From: Luteibacter rhizovicinus
Lineage (GTDB): Bacteria > Pseudomonadota > Gammaproteobacteria > Xanthomonadales > Rhodanobacteraceae
DNA: 64,000 nucleotides
Reading direction: 5' to 3'
Assembly: GCF_004342265.1 (NCBI RefSeq)
Contig: NZ_SMCS01000001.1
Coordinates: 248,001-312,000, forward strand
The notes beneath the pieces were generated by a model. That model searched no databases, had not been told where the DNA came from, and saw only the letters and a program-made list of their open reading frames with translations. Position numbers and translations under genes: made by a program. The stretch's first letter is position 1; each line of letters opens with the position of its first letter. Positions 8,616 to 18,157 of this stretch are shown piece by piece.

Positions 8616-9134
8616 ATGAGGCGCCGTAGCGATTCGGGCAAGGAAGGCGAGGTTCCGAAGGCCGATAAGAAGCCCAAGGCACCTCGCAGTGCTTTCGACA
8701 AGGCCCTGGGCCTTCTCGCACGACGCGAACACTCGCAGCGCGAGCTTCGCCAGAAGCTCAATCGCGGTGGCTTTGCCCGCGACGAATCGACGGCCGCCGT
8801 CGAGCGGCTGGGCGATCTGGGATATCAGGACGACAGCCGTTTCGCCGAGGTGCTGGTTCGCAGCCGGATCGGGCAGGGTTATGGCCCGGCACGCATTCGG
8901 GCCGAGCTGAAAAGCCAGGGCATCTCGGATGCCGCTATCCGGGAGCTGCTGGAAGCGGCGGACGTCGACTGGCGCGTGCTGGCCTCCTCGCAACTGCGCC
9001 GTCGTTACGGTGGAACGTCGGCCGACCCGGCCGAGCGCGCCCGCAGGGCGCAATTCCTCTTGCGCCGAGGCTTCGCCGCCGCCACAGTACGAGGTCTTAC
9101 CCACGCCGATGTGGACGATACCGACGACGATTGA
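8616..9134 (+). CDS. recX: RecX regulatory protein
   Basis: A 172-residue modulator that caps or inhibits RecA filaments. It has the RecX three-helix repeats: FDKALGLLARREHSQREL near 30-47, GYGPARIRAEL near 90, and AQFLLRRGF near 148. The N-terminus is Lys/Arg-rich. It is placed 58 bases after recA and probably read through from the recA promoter. The ATG at 8616 is the first start after the hairpin; a later start would cut the conserved repeat. Confidence 0.92.
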   Translation: MRRRSDSGKEGEVPKADKKPKAPRSAFDKALGLLARREHSQRELRQKLNRGGFARDESTAAVERLGDLGYQDDSRFAEVLVRSRIGQGYGPARIRAELKSQGISDAAIRELLEAADVDWRVLASSQLRRRYGGTSADPAERARRAQFLLRRGFAAATVRGLTHADVDDTDDD

Positions 9135-9211
9135 AGGCCTTGTGCCCTCGTCAAGGGCTGTGGTGTCGTTCCAGGGGTGGCTGACTTTCGCAGCTTTGAC
9201 GCCACGATCCC

Positions 9212-11845
9212 ATGAAAACCGCCGAAATCCGTTCGACCTTCCTCGATTACTTCCGCTCCAAGGACCACACCATCGTGCCGTCGGCATCGCTGGTGCCCTC
9301 GAACGATCCGACGCTGCTGTTCACGAACTCGGGCATGGTCCCGTTCAAGAACGTATTCCTCGGTAGCGAAAAGCCGGGCTACGTCCGTGCGGCCGACGTG
9401 CAGCGTTGCCTGCGTGCCGGCGGCAAGCACAACGACCTGGACGCCGTCGGTTACACCGCGCGTCACCACACGTTTTTCGAAATGCTGGGCAACTGGTCGT
9501 TCGGCGACTACTTCAAGCGCGACGCCATCCGTTATGCGTGGCAGTTGCTCACCGAGGTTTACAAACTCCCGGCCGAGCGTCTGTGGGTCACCGTGTACCA
9601 CACTGACGACGAGGCGTACGACATCTGGAACAAGGAAGTCGGCGTGAGCGCCGATCGCATCGTGCGCATCGGCGACAACAAGGGTGCGCCTTTCGCGTCG
9701 GACAACTTCTGGCAGATGGCCGATACCGGTCCCTGCGGTCCCTGTACCGAGATTTTCTACGACCATGGCGCGGACGTCGCGGGTGGTCCTCCGGGTTCGC
9801 CCGACGAGGACGGTGACCGCTACATCGAAATCTGGAACCTCGTGTTCATGCAGTTCGACCGTGCTCCGGACGGCACGCTGACGCCGCTGCCGGCGCCGTG
9901 CGTCGACACGGGCATGGGTCTGGAGCGTCTGGCGGCCGTGCTTCAGCACGTGCATTCCAATTACGAAATCGACCTGTTCGCGCATCTGATCGCGGAGGCC
10001 TCGAAGCTCACGGGCACGACGGATATCGCGAACAAGTCGCTGCGCGTCATCGCCGACCATGTGCGTGCTTGCTCGTTCCTGATCGTCGATGGCGTGTTGC
10101 CGTCCAACGAAGGTCGCGGCTATGTACTTCGCCGCATCATCCGTCGCGCGCTTCGCCACGGCTGGATGCTTGGCGTCCGTGGCGATTTCTTCTGGAAAAT
10201 GGTCGCTCCGCTGGTCGAGGAAATGGGCGACGCCTATCCCGATCTGGCGAAGAAGCAGAGCTTCGTCGAGCAGGCGCTGAAGGCCGAGGAAGAGCGCTTT
10301 GGCGAGACGCTGGAAAATGGCATGCGCGTGTTCGACGACGTGGCCGCCAAGGCGGGGCAGATCATTCCGGGCGCTGACGCTTTCCGCCTGTACGACACTT
10401 ATGGCTTCCCGGTCGATCTCACCGCCGACATCGCACGCGAACGCGGCATGACGGTCGATATGGAAGGCTTCGAGCGCGCCATGGGCGAGCAGCGCGCCCG
10501 TGCGCGCGCCGCGAGCAACTTCGAGACAAAGGGGCAGTTGCCCGCCGAAGTCGCCAGCGCCCTTGCGCCGACGAAGTTCACCGGCTACGACGCACTGGAT
10601 CTGGCGGATGCCGAAGTCGTCGCGATCGTTCGCGCCGGCAAGCAGATCGATACGCTGGCCGATGGCGAGGATGCCATCGTCCTGCTGGACCGTACGCCGT
10701 TCTACGCCGAGTCCGGCGGCCAGGTGGGCGACACCGGCCTGTTGCGCAATACGAATGGCGCCTTTGCGGTGGAAGACACGCATAAGCTGGGTGGCGTGTT
10801 CTTCGGCCACTTTGGCCGCTGGCAGGGTTCGGCTCCATTGCGCAAAGGCGACCGGATCGCCGCGTCCGTCGATGCGTTGCAGCGTCAGGCAACCGTGCTC
10901 AACCATTCCGCGACTCATCTGCTGCACGCCGCGTTGCGCAAACTGCTGGGCGAGCATGTCTCGCAGAAAGGTTCGCTGGTCGCTCCCGAGCGCCTGCGTT
11001 TCGACTTCTCGCACTTCAAGGCAGTGACGCACGAAGAACTGCGTCAGGTCGAGCGCATGGTGAACGACGAGGTCCGTCGCAACGCCGCTGCCGAAGTGCA
11101 CAACATGGGCTACGACGAGGCGATCGACTTTGGTGCCATCGCACTCTTCGGCGAGAAGTACGGTGCCGAGGTGCGCGTACTTCGCATGGGCGATTTTTCC
11201 ACGGAGCTATGTGGTGGCACGCACGTTTCGCGCACGGGCGACATCGGTCTGTTCAAGATCGTCGGCGAATCGGGCGTAGCGGCCGGTGTGCGCCGTATCG
11301 AGGCCGTCACGGGCTCTGGCGCCATGGACTATGTCGCGGACGAAGAGCGCCGCCTTGGCGAGCTGTCGGGGCTGCTCTCGTCGTCTGGCGACGATGCGGT
11401 CGAGAAGCTGCGCCAGGTTTTCGATCGTCAGAAAAAGCTGGAGCGCGAACTGGAGTCGTTCAAGGCCCGGGCCGCCAGTTCCGCATCGGCCGATCTTGCC
11501 GCGGGTGCGGCCGACGTCGGCGGCGTCCGGGTGGTCGCCGCACGTCTGGAGGGTATGGATGCGAAGTCGCTGCGCGACAGCGTGGACGTCCTCAAGCAGC
11601 AGTTGGGCGACTGCGTCGTGATCCTGGCCGGTGCTGCCGAAGGGCGCGTGTCGCTCGTGGCCGGTGTCAACGGATCGGCCCTCGGTCGCGTTAAGGCGGG
11701 CGACCTGGTCGCCCACGTCGCCGCGCAGATCGACGGCAAGGGCGGCGGTCGTCCGGACATGGCCCAGGGTGGCGGCAACGATACCCCGGTTCTGGCCTCG
11801 ATCCTCGCCTCGATCCCCGACTGGGTGAAGGCGCGTCTTTCGTAA
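9212..11845 (+). CDS. alaS: Alanyl-tRNA synthetase
   Basis: An 877-residue class II synthetase that charges tRNA-Ala in the cytoplasm. The catalytic domain (about 1-460) begins [20 protein letters not shown]. The editing domain holds the metal-binding HSATHLLH (about 564) and CGGTH (about 668) motifs that clear mischarged Ser/Gly. A C-terminal coiled coil and DHHA1 domain follow, with the terminal [16 protein letters not shown] motif. Full length. No strong ribosome site is visible before the ATG. recX-alaS-csrA is a common gammaproteobacterial order. Confidence 0.98.
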   Translation: MKTAEIRSTFLDYFRSKDHTIVPSASLVPSNDPTLLFTNSGMVPFKNVFLGSEKPGYVRAADVQRCLRAGGKHNDLDAVGYTARHHTFFEMLGNWSFGDYFKRDAIRYAWQLLTEVYKLPAERLWVTVYHTDDEAYDIWNKEVGVSADRIVRIGDNKGAPFASDNFWQMADTGPCGPCTEIFYDHGADVAGGPPGSPDEDGDRYIEIWNLVFMQFDRAPDGTLTPLPAPCVDTGMGLERLAAVLQHVHSNYEIDLFAHLIAEASKLTGTTDIANKSLRVIADHVRACSFLIVDGVLPSNEGRGYVLRRIIRRALRHGWMLGVRGDFFWKMVAPLVEEMGDAYPDLAKKQSFVEQALKAEEERFGETLENGMRVFDDVAAKAGQIIPGADAFRLYDTYGFPVDLTADIARERGMTVDMEGFERAMGEQRARARAASNFETKGQLPAEVASALAPTKFTGYDALDLADAEVVAIVRAGKQIDTLADGEDAIVLLDRTPFYAESGGQVGDTGLLRNTNGAFAVEDTHKLGGVFFGHFGRWQGSAPLRKGDRIAASVDALQRQATVLNHSATHLLHAALRKLLGEHVSQKGSLVAPERLRFDFSHFKAVTHEELRQVERMVNDEVRRNAAAEVHNMGYDEAIDFGAIALFGEKYGAEVRVLRMGDFSTELCGGTHVSRTGDIGLFKIVGESGVAAGVRRIEAVTGSGAMDYVADEERRLGELSGLLSSSGDDAVEKLRQVFDRQKKLERELESFKARAASSASADLAAGAADVGGVRVVAARLEGMDAKSLRDSVDVLKQQLGDCVVILAGAAEGRVSLVAGVNGSALGRVKAGDLVAHVAAQIDGKGGGRPDMAQGGGNDTPVLASILASIPDWVKARLS

Positions 11846-11917
11846 CCGAATCGGGCGATAGCAAGGCGTAGCGCTCGTCGGTCGTGCCGGGAACCTTTCC
11901 TTTTGCGTACTGACGCG

Positions 11918-11947
11918 TTGCGCCATCTGCTTTCGCTCGGCTAGTAT
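11918..11947 (+). promoter_or_regulatory. Candidate csrA promoter
   Basis: TTGCGC (11918-11923) and TAGTAT (11942-11947) are separated by 18 bases in the 284-base alaS-csrA gap, about 175 bases before the csrA ATG. The -10 element lies in a short hairpin, CGGCT/AGCCG. This would give a long leader in which CsrA could bind its own mRNA. It is prediction only. Confidence 0.4.
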
Positions 11948-12129
11948 CAGCCGAATGTCGGACGTTTCCTTAAGATCGATTAGATCGGCAGGTCGCTGGT
12001 AAGTAGTTCAAAAATGAGCCGGGGAAGGCACTCGGCCTTCGATGGACGAGATGTCGATCCACCAACGTCCGCACTCGGGGTGACGTCCGTTGGGTGGGAA
12101 GCCAATACCTGATTTATGGAGTATCAATC

Positions 12130-12336
12130 ATGCTGATTCTGACCCGCCGGGTCGGTGAAACCCTGATGATCGGCGACGAGGTGACCGTCACGGTGCTGGG
12201 CGTCAAGGGTAATCAGGTGCGCATCGGTATCAACGCGCCTAAGAACGTTGCCGTGCATCGCGAAGAAATCTACCAGCGCATCAAGAACGAGAACGATCCG
12301 TCCGAGCCGCCGGGCGACCATCACGAAGATCAATAA
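12130..12336 (+). CDS. csrA: Carbon storage regulator CsrA (RsmA)
   Basis: A 68-residue homodimeric RNA-binding protein that binds GGA motifs in mRNA leaders and controls translation. The start is the ATG at 12130 ([16 protein letters not shown]), which has GGAG seven bases upstream and is where the family begins; an upstream in-frame ATG is not used. Conserved Leu4 and VAVHREEIY are present. It has a hydrophilic tail ([13 protein letters not shown]). It is followed by a tRNA-Ser gene, as in many gammaproteobacteria. A GacA/UvrY gene elsewhere in the window suggests the usual Gac-Csr circuit. Confidence 0.97.
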   Translation: MLILTRRVGETLMIGDEVTVTVLGVKGNQVRIGINAPKNVAVHREEIYQRIKNENDPSEPPGDHHEDQ

Positions 12337-12404
12337 GGCTTTACGATCGGAGCCTGTGCAAGTATCCTTGCCGGCTCATCGCGGTTGATTGCGAAAAAAA
12401 ATAC

Positions 12405-12497
12405 GGAGAGATGCCCGAGAGGCCGAAGGGGCTCCCCTGCTAAGGGAGTATAGGGTCAAAAGCCTTATCGAGGGTTCGAATCCCTCTCTCTCCGCCA
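12405..12497 (+). tRNA. tRNA-Ser (GCT)
   Basis: This is a 93-base type II tRNA with a long variable arm. The acceptor stem GGAGAGA (12405-12411) pairs with TCTCTCC (12487-12493), and the 3' end is GCCA. The anticodon loop CTGCTAA gives anticodon GCT. The T loop GGTTCGAATCC is canonical. CCA is encoded. Confidence 0.97.
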
Positions 12498-12502
12498 GTT
12501 TA

Positions 12503-12533
12503 CGAAGACGCCCCTTTATGGGGCGTTTTCGTT
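12503..12533 (+). terminator. Rho-independent terminator after csrA/tRNA-Ser
   Basis: ACGCCCC (12508-12514) pairs with GGGGCGT (12520-12526) around TTTAT and is followed by TTTCGTTT. It ends the plus-strand csrA/tRNA unit before the convergent soxR gene. Confidence 0.75.
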
Positions 12534-12577
12534 TGTGCGCGAAGCACGTTTCGAGTCGCGAATTTTCGACATGGATT

Positions 12578-13015
12578 TTATGGATGGGACAGCCAGCGTC
12601 GCGGCCCATCGCCTTCCGTTGCGAGCACGTCGCCCGGATTCGCCAGTCGGCAACGTTGCAGCGACAGGCACCCGCAGCCGATGCATTCGGTCAGTTGATG
12701 GCGCAGCAGGTTCAGCTGTTCGATGCGAAGGTCTAGTTCCTCGCGCCATGCGGCGGACATGCGTGCCCATTCGGCGCGCGTCGGAGTGCGCTCGTCCGGC
12801 AGTGTCGCGAAAGCGCGTTTTACGGCTTCCAATGGAATGCCGACGCGCTGTGCGACGCGGATAACCGCCAGTCGGCGCAGAACGTCGCGCGCATACCGCC
12901 GTTGATTGCCGGCGGTGCGCAGGCTGCGGATCAATCCTTTCTTTTCGTAGAAATGCAGTGCCGACACCGCGACACCGCTGCGGCTCGCCGCTTCGCCCAC
13001 GCTCAGTTCCTGCAT
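12578..13015 (-). CDS. soxR: Redox-sensing MerR-family activator SoxR
   Basis: A 145-residue dimeric transcription activator sensing redox-cycling compounds through a [2Fe-2S] cluster. The N-terminal MerR winged helix (SVGEAASRSGVAVSALHFYE, 5-24) is followed by a dimerisation helix. The cluster cysteines are Cys111, 114, 116 and 122, the exact CX2CXCX5C SoxR spacing. The ATG at 13015 (MQELSVGEAA) is chosen because the MerR fold starts there; an upstream in-frame extension covers the operator and is not expected to be translated. It is divergent from an MFS efflux gene across a SoxR box. Confidence 0.94.
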   Translation of the reverse strand: MQELSVGEAASRSGVAVSALHFYEKKGLIRSLRTAGNQRRYARDVLRRLAVIRVAQRVGIPLEAVKRAFATLPDERTPTRAEWARMSAAWREELDLRIEQLNLLRHQLTECIGCGCLSLQRCRLANPGDVLATEGDGPRRWLSHP

Positions 13016-13022
13016 GGCTTGA

Positions 13023-13040
13023 CCTGAAGTTTGGTTGAGG
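13023..13040. promoter_or_regulatory. SoxR operator
   Basis: CCTGAAGTTTGGTTGAGG closely matches the known SoxR dyad CCTCAAGTTAACTTGAGG (14 of 18 positions). It lies eight bases before the soxR ATG on one side and 71 bases before the MFS gene on the other. It therefore probably controls both the pump and soxR itself. Confidence 0.8.
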
Positions 13041-13111
13041 TTGCATCCTGCATGCCTCGACCCGTCGCTGCAACCCGCCGTGGCGCTGTCGCCGATTCCA
13101 AGGGACAATGC

Positions 13112-14494
13112 ATGAACGTGAGTACTTCAGATTCCATACTTTCCCCGCTGCAGGATGCCGCGCCGACCGATTCCGTGCTTTCGCCGCGCTATCGCGCCGC
13201 CACGCTGGGCATGGTCGCGCTGATCTCGCTGATCGCGTTCGAGGCATTGGCCGTCACCACCGCGATGCCGACCGTGGCGCGCGAGCTGGACGGCCTGAAA
13301 CTGTACGCGCTGGCCTTCGGCGGCACGCTGGCGACGAGCGTCATCGGTATGACGCTGGCCGGGCGCTGGGCGGACACGCATGGTCCGTCGCTTCCGTTAT
13401 GGAGCGGACTTTCCTGCTTCGTCGCCGGCCTGTTGCTGGCGGGGCTGGCACAGAACATGTCGACCCTTCTTCTCGGCCGCCTGGTGCAGGGCCTGGGGGC
13501 TGGCGGTATGTCGGTGGCGTTGTACGTCATCGTCGGGCGGCTTTACCCCGAATCGCTGCGCCCCCGGATTTTTGCCGCCTTCTCGGCGGGCTGGGTGGTG
13601 CCGTCGATGATCGGGCCGGCCCTCAGCGGTTTGATTGTCGAGCACGTGGGCTGGCGCTGGGTATTCCTCGCCGTGCCGCTGCTGGCTGTGCCAGCCGCCG
13701 CCATCTTGCGCCCCGCCATGCGGGCCATGCCGGCGGTACAGGCGGCGCGCCAGTCGTCCCTTCGCCCCGTTCTGCTGGCGTTCGGCGCGGCGGTGGGGGT
13801 TTGCCTTGTCTTCGTTGCCGGACAGCAGCACGGACTGGTGGCGGCGGCCGTCCTCGTGCCGGCCGTGGCGCTGCTCGGTTTCTGTGCGAAGGGGATGCTC
13901 CCCGCCGGTACGCTGCGTGCCGCGCGCGGGCTGCCCAGCGTCATTGTGCTGCGCGGGCTGGCCGCGTCGGCGTTCTTTGGCTGCGAGGCCTTCCTGCCGC
14001 TGCTGCTCTCCCGCGAGCATGGCCTGTCGCCGCTCTGGTCGGGTATGGCCCTGAGTGCCGGTGCGCTGGGTTGGTTCTCCGGGTCGTGGTACCAGGGGCA
14101 TTACGCGAAGATGTCGCGCCAGAGTCTGTTGAACCTCGGCACCGCGGCGCTCGCCATCGGTATCGCCACGACAGCGACGGCGGCCTGGCCGTCGGCTCCC
14201 GTCTTCGTTTCGGTCGCCGGCTGGGGTTTGACGGGGCTCGGCATGGGGCTGCTATATGCCAGTCTTTCGGTCCTGATGCTGTCGCTGTCGCCGCCGGAAG
14301 AGCAGGGCGTGAACAGTTCCGCGCTGCAGCTTTGCGAATCCCTGACCGTAGCCACGACGCTGGCCGTCGGCGGTTCGCTGTTTGCCGCGTTCCTCGCGTG
14401 GTCGCCGACGGTGGCCTTCCTGTCGAACTTCATGCTGGCCGGTGCACTGGCATTGCTGGGTAACGTGGTGGCGCGGCGCACGCACGCGCCGTGA
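13112..14494 (+). CDS. MFS drug/metabolite efflux transporter, SoxR-regulated
   Basis: A 460-residue inner-membrane protein of the major facilitator superfamily (EmrB/QacA-like drug:H+ antiporters), with about 12-14 hydrophobic helices beginning near residue 35. The MFS motif A-like loop GRWADTHGPSLPLW lies between helices 2 and 3, with LLLGRLVQGLGAGG as the motif B/D region. The ATG at 13112 is preceded by AGGGAC. Its position opposite soxR with a shared SoxR box suggests export of redox-active antibiotics or phenazine-like compounds. The substrate cannot be read from sequence. Confidence 0.88.
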   Translation: MNVSTSDSILSPLQDAAPTDSVLSPRYRAATLGMVALISLIAFEALAVTTAMPTVARELDGLKLYALAFGGTLATSVIGMTLAGRWADTHGPSLPLWSGLSCFVAGLLLAGLAQNMSTLLLGRLVQGLGAGGMSVALYVIVGRLYPESLRPRIFAAFSAGWVVPSMIGPALSGLIVEHVGWRWVFLAVPLLAVPAAAILRPAMRAMPAVQAARQSSLRPVLLAFGAAVGVCLVFVAGQQHGLVAAAVLVPAVALLGFCAKGMLPAGTLRAARGLPSVIVLRGLAASAFFGCEAFLPLLLSREHGLSPLWSGMALSAGALGWFSGSWYQGHYAKMSRQSLLNLGTAALAIGIATTATAAWPSAPVFVSVAGWGLTGLGMGLLYASLSVLMLSLSPPEEQGVNSSALQLCESLTVATTLAVGGSLFAAFLAWSPTVAFLSNFMLAGALALLGNVVARRTHAP

Positions 14495-14538
14495 GATCGA
14501 TCGGGCGGGGTGGCGTTTTCAGGTAACGCACAAACAAG

Positions 14539-14565
14539 AACGCCGGCTCAAGGCCGGCGTTTTCG
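14539..14565 (+). terminator. Rho-independent terminator after the MFS gene
   Basis: A 9-bp stem, AACGCCGGC (14539-14547) with GCCGGCGTT (14553-14561), loop TCAAG, followed by a short T run. The AA-rich left side could also serve the opposite strand, where tRNA-Pro is transcribed toward it. Confidence 0.75.
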
Positions 14566-14585
14566 TAACGAATTGAAGCATTCGT

Positions 14586-14662
<77 letters not shown>

Positions 14663-14816
14663 ACAGCGAGCCGTGTATATTAGTGACCCGGCGCCGGATT
14701 GGCAACAGGTCGGGCGCCTCTTTTTACATCGGTGGGCGCAAGGCCATGGGGCGCCTATCTGTTAGGCTATACGGCTGCCGCGTTCGCGGCATTCCGACGC
14801 CAGTCCAGAGGATTCC

Positions 14817-16199
14817 ATGGCACTCACCCCGGCCCGCACCATGCCCGGTGTACTCGAGCTTCTTCCGCTCGATCAGATCGCTTTCCAGCGCATGCTCGAC
14901 ACCATCCGTCGCAACTACGAGCGTTTCGGCTTCCTGCCGATCGAAACGCCGGTGATCGAATACAGCGACGTCCTGCTGACCAAGACCGGCGGCGAAACCG
15001 AGCGTCAGGTGTATTTCGTCCAGTCGACGGGCGCGCTTGGCGCCGCGGACAAGGGCGACAAGCCGGAGCTGGCACTGCGTTTCGATCTGACGGTACCGCT
15101 GGCGCGTTATGTCGCCGAGCACGAACACGATCTCAGCTTCCCGTTCCGCCGCTACCAGATGCAGCGCGTGTATCGCGGCGAGCGCGCACAGCGCGGCCGC
15201 TTCCGCGAGTTCTATCAGTGCGACATCGACGTTATCGGCAAGGATTCGCTCTCGGTACGCTACGACGCCGAAATTCCGGCGGTGATCTACAGCGTCTTCC
15301 GCGAACTCGACGTCGGCGCGTTCACCATCCAGCTCAATAACCGCAAGCTGATGCGCGGCTATTTCGAAAGCCTGGGCGTGGCCGATTCGGAGCAGCAAAC
15401 GCTGGTACTGCGCGAAGTCGACAAGCTCGACAAGCGTGGTCCTGGCTACGTACGCGAAACGCTGACCGGCGAAAACTTCGGTCTCTCCGGCGACGTTGCC
15501 GATCGTATTCTCGCTTTCGTGCAGGTGCGTTCGGCCACGGTCGCCGACGCGTTCGAAAAGCTCGATGCCCTCGGCGCCGGTTCGGAACAGTTCGAGCAGG
15601 GGCGTGCGGAACTGAAGGAAGTGCTTGGCCTGATCCGCGATTTCGGCGTACCCGAAACGCATTTCGCGCTGAACCTTTCGATCGCGCGCGGCCTCGATTA
15701 CTACACGGGCACCGTGTACGAAACCACGCTGAACGATCACCAGGGCATTGGCTCGGTGTGTTCGGGCGGCCGCTACGAAAACCTTGCCGGTCAGTACACC
15801 AAGTCGCATCTCCCGGGCGTGGGCATCTCGATTGGCCTGACGCGTCTTTACTGGCAGCTGCGCGACGCCGGCCTCATCGATACCGCGCAAAGCACGGTCG
15901 ACGTGCTGGTGACGCAGATGGATGCCGCGCAGATCCCGACGTATCTCGCTGTCGCTACCGAACTGCGTAACGCGGGCATCGCCACGGAAGTGGTGATGGA
16001 CGGCGGCAAGCTCGGCAAGCAGTTCAAATATGCCGATCGTGCGGGTATCCGTTTCGCCATCGTCATTGGCGAAGACGAAATCGCGAAGGGTGTCGTGACG
16101 GTCAAGGATCTTCGTCGCGAGGATCAGTTCGAAGTCGCCCGCGACGCGCTGGTGAAAACCCTGCGCGTGGAACTGGCGCAGGCCGAAGTGGGGCGCTGA
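14817..16199 (+). CDS. hisS: Histidyl-tRNA synthetase
   Basis: A 460-residue class II synthetase charging tRNA-His. Motif 1 lies near residues 25-50. Motif 2 is [20 protein letters not shown]. The HisA signature is [11 protein letters not shown], and motif 3 is GGRYENL...[11 protein letters not shown]. The C-terminal anticodon-binding domain is VDVLVTQMD to the end. GAGGATTCC precedes the ATG. It is longer than the E. coli enzyme (about 424) but typical of the Xanthomonadales/eukaryote-like form. The ammonia-lyase gene follows 53 bases after its stop. Confidence 0.96.
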   Translation: MALTPARTMPGVLELLPLDQIAFQRMLDTIRRNYERFGFLPIETPVIEYSDVLLTKTGGETERQVYFVQSTGALGAADKGDKPELALRFDLTVPLARYVAEHEHDLSFPFRRYQMQRVYRGERAQRGRFREFYQCDIDVIGKDSLSVRYDAEIPAVIYSVFRELDVGAFTIQLNNRKLMRGYFESLGVADSEQQTLVLREVDKLDKRGPGYVRETLTGENFGLSGDVADRILAFVQVRSATVADAFEKLDALGAGSEQFEQGRAELKEVLGLIRDFGVPETHFALNLSIARGLDYYTGTVYETTLNDHQGIGSVCSGGRYENLAGQYTKSHLPGVGISIGLTRLYWQLRDAGLIDTAQSTVDVLVTQMDAAQIPTYLAVATELRNAGIATEVVMDGGKLGKQFKYADRAGIRFAIVIGEDEIAKGVVTVKDLRREDQFEVARDALVKTLRVELAQAEVGR

Positions 16200-16252
16200 C
16201 GCGCCCCGGCTTCACCGTCTTCCATCCCTCCACCGTCTTCCCCGGCATCCCC

Positions 16253-18157
16253 ATGACCCAAGAAAGCATTCTTCTCGATGGCCGCAGCCTGACCCGCGCG
16301 CAAGTCGTTACCATCGCGCGCCACGGTGCATCCATCCGCCTGGACGAAACGCAGCTCCTGAAAGTGAAGCGCGCCGCCGACTTCCTGGCCGAGAAGGTCA
16401 GCTGCGGCGAGCCGATCTATGGCGTCACCACCGGTTTCGGCAGCAACGCCGACAAGCTTCTCGGCGCGCATCGCGTGCGCGACGAGCTGCCGGGCGGCAA
16501 TCCGGAGAAGCGCGAGGGTACGTTGCTGGAAGAACTCCAGCACAACCTGATCATCACGCATGCCGTTTGCGTCGGTAAGCCGTTCTCCGTCGATGTCGTG
16601 CGTGCCATGCTGGCCATTCGCGTCAACACGCTGATGCGCGGACATTCGGGCATCCGTGTCGAAACGCTGCGTTCGCTCGCCGAACTGCTCAATCGCGACG
16701 TCATTCCGGTCATTCCCGAAAAGGGTTCCGTCGGTGCCAGCGGCGATCTCGCGCCGCTGTCGCATCTGGCCATCGTGCTGCTGGGCGGCGGCGAAGCCTT
16801 CTATGCCGGCGAACGCATCTCCGGCGCCGAAGCGCTGCGCAGGGCGGGGCTCGAGCCCGTGCGTCTGTCCTTCAAGGAAGGCCTTGCGCTCAACAACGGC
16901 ACCACGCAGATGCTTGCCACCGGCGTGCTCGCGCTCGCCACGCTGGAAACGCTGATCAAGACCGCCGACCTGGCCGCCGCCATGACGCTGGATGCATTCG
17001 CGGGACGCACGCGCGCTTACGCGCCGGAAGTCCACGCGCTGCGTCCGCATCCGGGGCAGGTCGACACGGCCGCGCGTCTGCTCGCTCTTCTGAACGGTTC
17101 GACGCTCGCGGATATCGCCTACCATCTGGTGCCGCGTTTCCGTCCGTGGCTGGCCGATTCGTGGGCCGATCCCGCCGATCAGGCCAATCGCTTCGACATC
17201 GGCTGGGACTACGTGCCCGCTACCCAGCGCCACGGCAAGGAGGCGTTCTATGCGCGTTTCCTTCCGTTCAAGGGTGGCAAGAAACACCAGCCGCAGGATG
17301 CTTATTGCCTTCGCTGCGCGCCGCAGGTGCATGGTGCCGTGCGCGATGCGTGGATGCAGGCCTGTCGCGTGTTCGACATCGAACTGAATGCCGTCACGGA
17401 CAATCCGCTCGTATTCCCCGATGCGGAGAACGCACAGGTCATCGAGGACCAGGTGATTTCCGCCGGCCACTTCCACGGTATGCCGCTGGCGCTGGCCATG
17501 AGCTACGTGAAGGCAGCCATTCCGGTACTGGCGTCGATCTCCGAGCGGCGTACGGCCAAGCTCGTCGATCCGGCGAATAACGACGGTCTGCCGGCGTTCC
17601 TCATCGGTAACGAAGACGCTACCGACTCCGGTTTCATGATCGTGCAGTACACGGCCGCCGCGCTCGTCAACGACCTCGCCACGCGTGCGCATCCGGCATC
17701 GGTGTATTCGGTGCCGACCAGCGCCAACGCGGAAGATCACGTGTCGATGGGCGCGAACGAGGCGCGTCACGTGCTGGAAATGACCGAAGACCTCGGCCAT
17801 GTGCTGGCGATGGAAATCTATACGGCCGCGCAGGCGCTCGAATACCGTCAGGACATGCTCAACGCGGCACGTTCGCTCGCCGCACGTGGCGACTGGCAGG
17901 CGATCGCCGGCAAAATCTCCGGCGCACCACGGCAGGATTCGCCGCATTACCCTCAGTTCGAAACGGAAGTGAAGGCGCTGATGGCCGCGCTTGCCGAGGC
18001 CGGCGATTTCCACGCCGGTCAGCCGGTTCGCGAGGCACTCGCCGCGCTGCGTGCCCATATCTCGTTCATGCAGCGCGATCGTGCGATGGACGGCGATGTG
18101 CGGCTTGTCTGCGAGCTGGTGGCATCGGGGCAGCTGGTGGCCGGTCAGTCGCTCTGA
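16253..18157 (+). CDS. Long histidine ammonia-lyase-like (HAL/PAL/TAL) MIO enzyme
   Basis: A 634-residue member of the aromatic amino acid lyase family, which eliminates ammonia using a self-made MIO cofactor. The MIO tripeptide is Ala162-Ser163-Gly164 in GSVGASGDLAPLSH. The active-site Tyr56 lies in YGVTTGFG, and YCLRCAPQVHG (351-361) is present. The selectivity pair reads Thr102-His103, matching the Ser-His of histidine lyases rather than the pairs in tyrosine/phenylalanine lyases. It is about 125 residues longer than usual HutH (about 510), with about 60 extra residues at 285-346 and a longer C-terminus. No other hut gene is near. It overlaps the convergent response regulator by 13 bases. 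No ribosome site is evident. Confidence 0.8.
   Translation: MTQESILLDGRSLTRAQVVTIARHGASIRLDETQLLKVKRAADFLAEKVSCGEPIYGVTTGFGSNADKLLGAHRVRDELPGGNPEKREGTLLEELQHNLIITHAVCVGKPFSVDVVRAMLAIRVNTLMRGHSGIRVETLRSLAELLNRDVIPVIPEKGSVGASGDLAPLSHLAIVLLGGGEAFYAGERISGAEALRRAGLEPVRLSFKEGLALNNGTTQMLATGVLALATLETLIKTADLAAAMTLDAFAGRTRAYAPEVHALRPHPGQVDTAARLLALLNGSTLADIAYHLVPRFRPWLADSWADPADQANRFDIGWDYVPATQRHGKEAFYARFLPFKGGKKHQPQDAYCLRCAPQVHGAVRDAWMQACRVFDIELNAVTDNPLVFPDAENAQVIEDQVISAGHFHGMPLALAMSYVKAAIPVLASISERRTAKLVDPANNDGLPAFLIGNEDATDSGFMIVQYTAAALVNDLATRAHPASVYSVPTSANAEDHVSMGANEARHVLEMTEDLGHVLAMEIYTAAQALEYRQDMLNAARSLAARGDWQAIAGKISGAPRQDSPHYPQFETEVKALMAALAEAGDFHAGQPVREALAALRAHISFMQRDRAMDGDVRLVCELVASGQLVAGQSL

Noticed and set aside
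9005..11101. Long minus-strand frame opposite alaS, and similar ones opposite hutH-like, clpA and fadD
   Set aside because: These are antisense artefacts of GC-rich third codon positions. None has domain features, and all lie entirely within well-supported genes.
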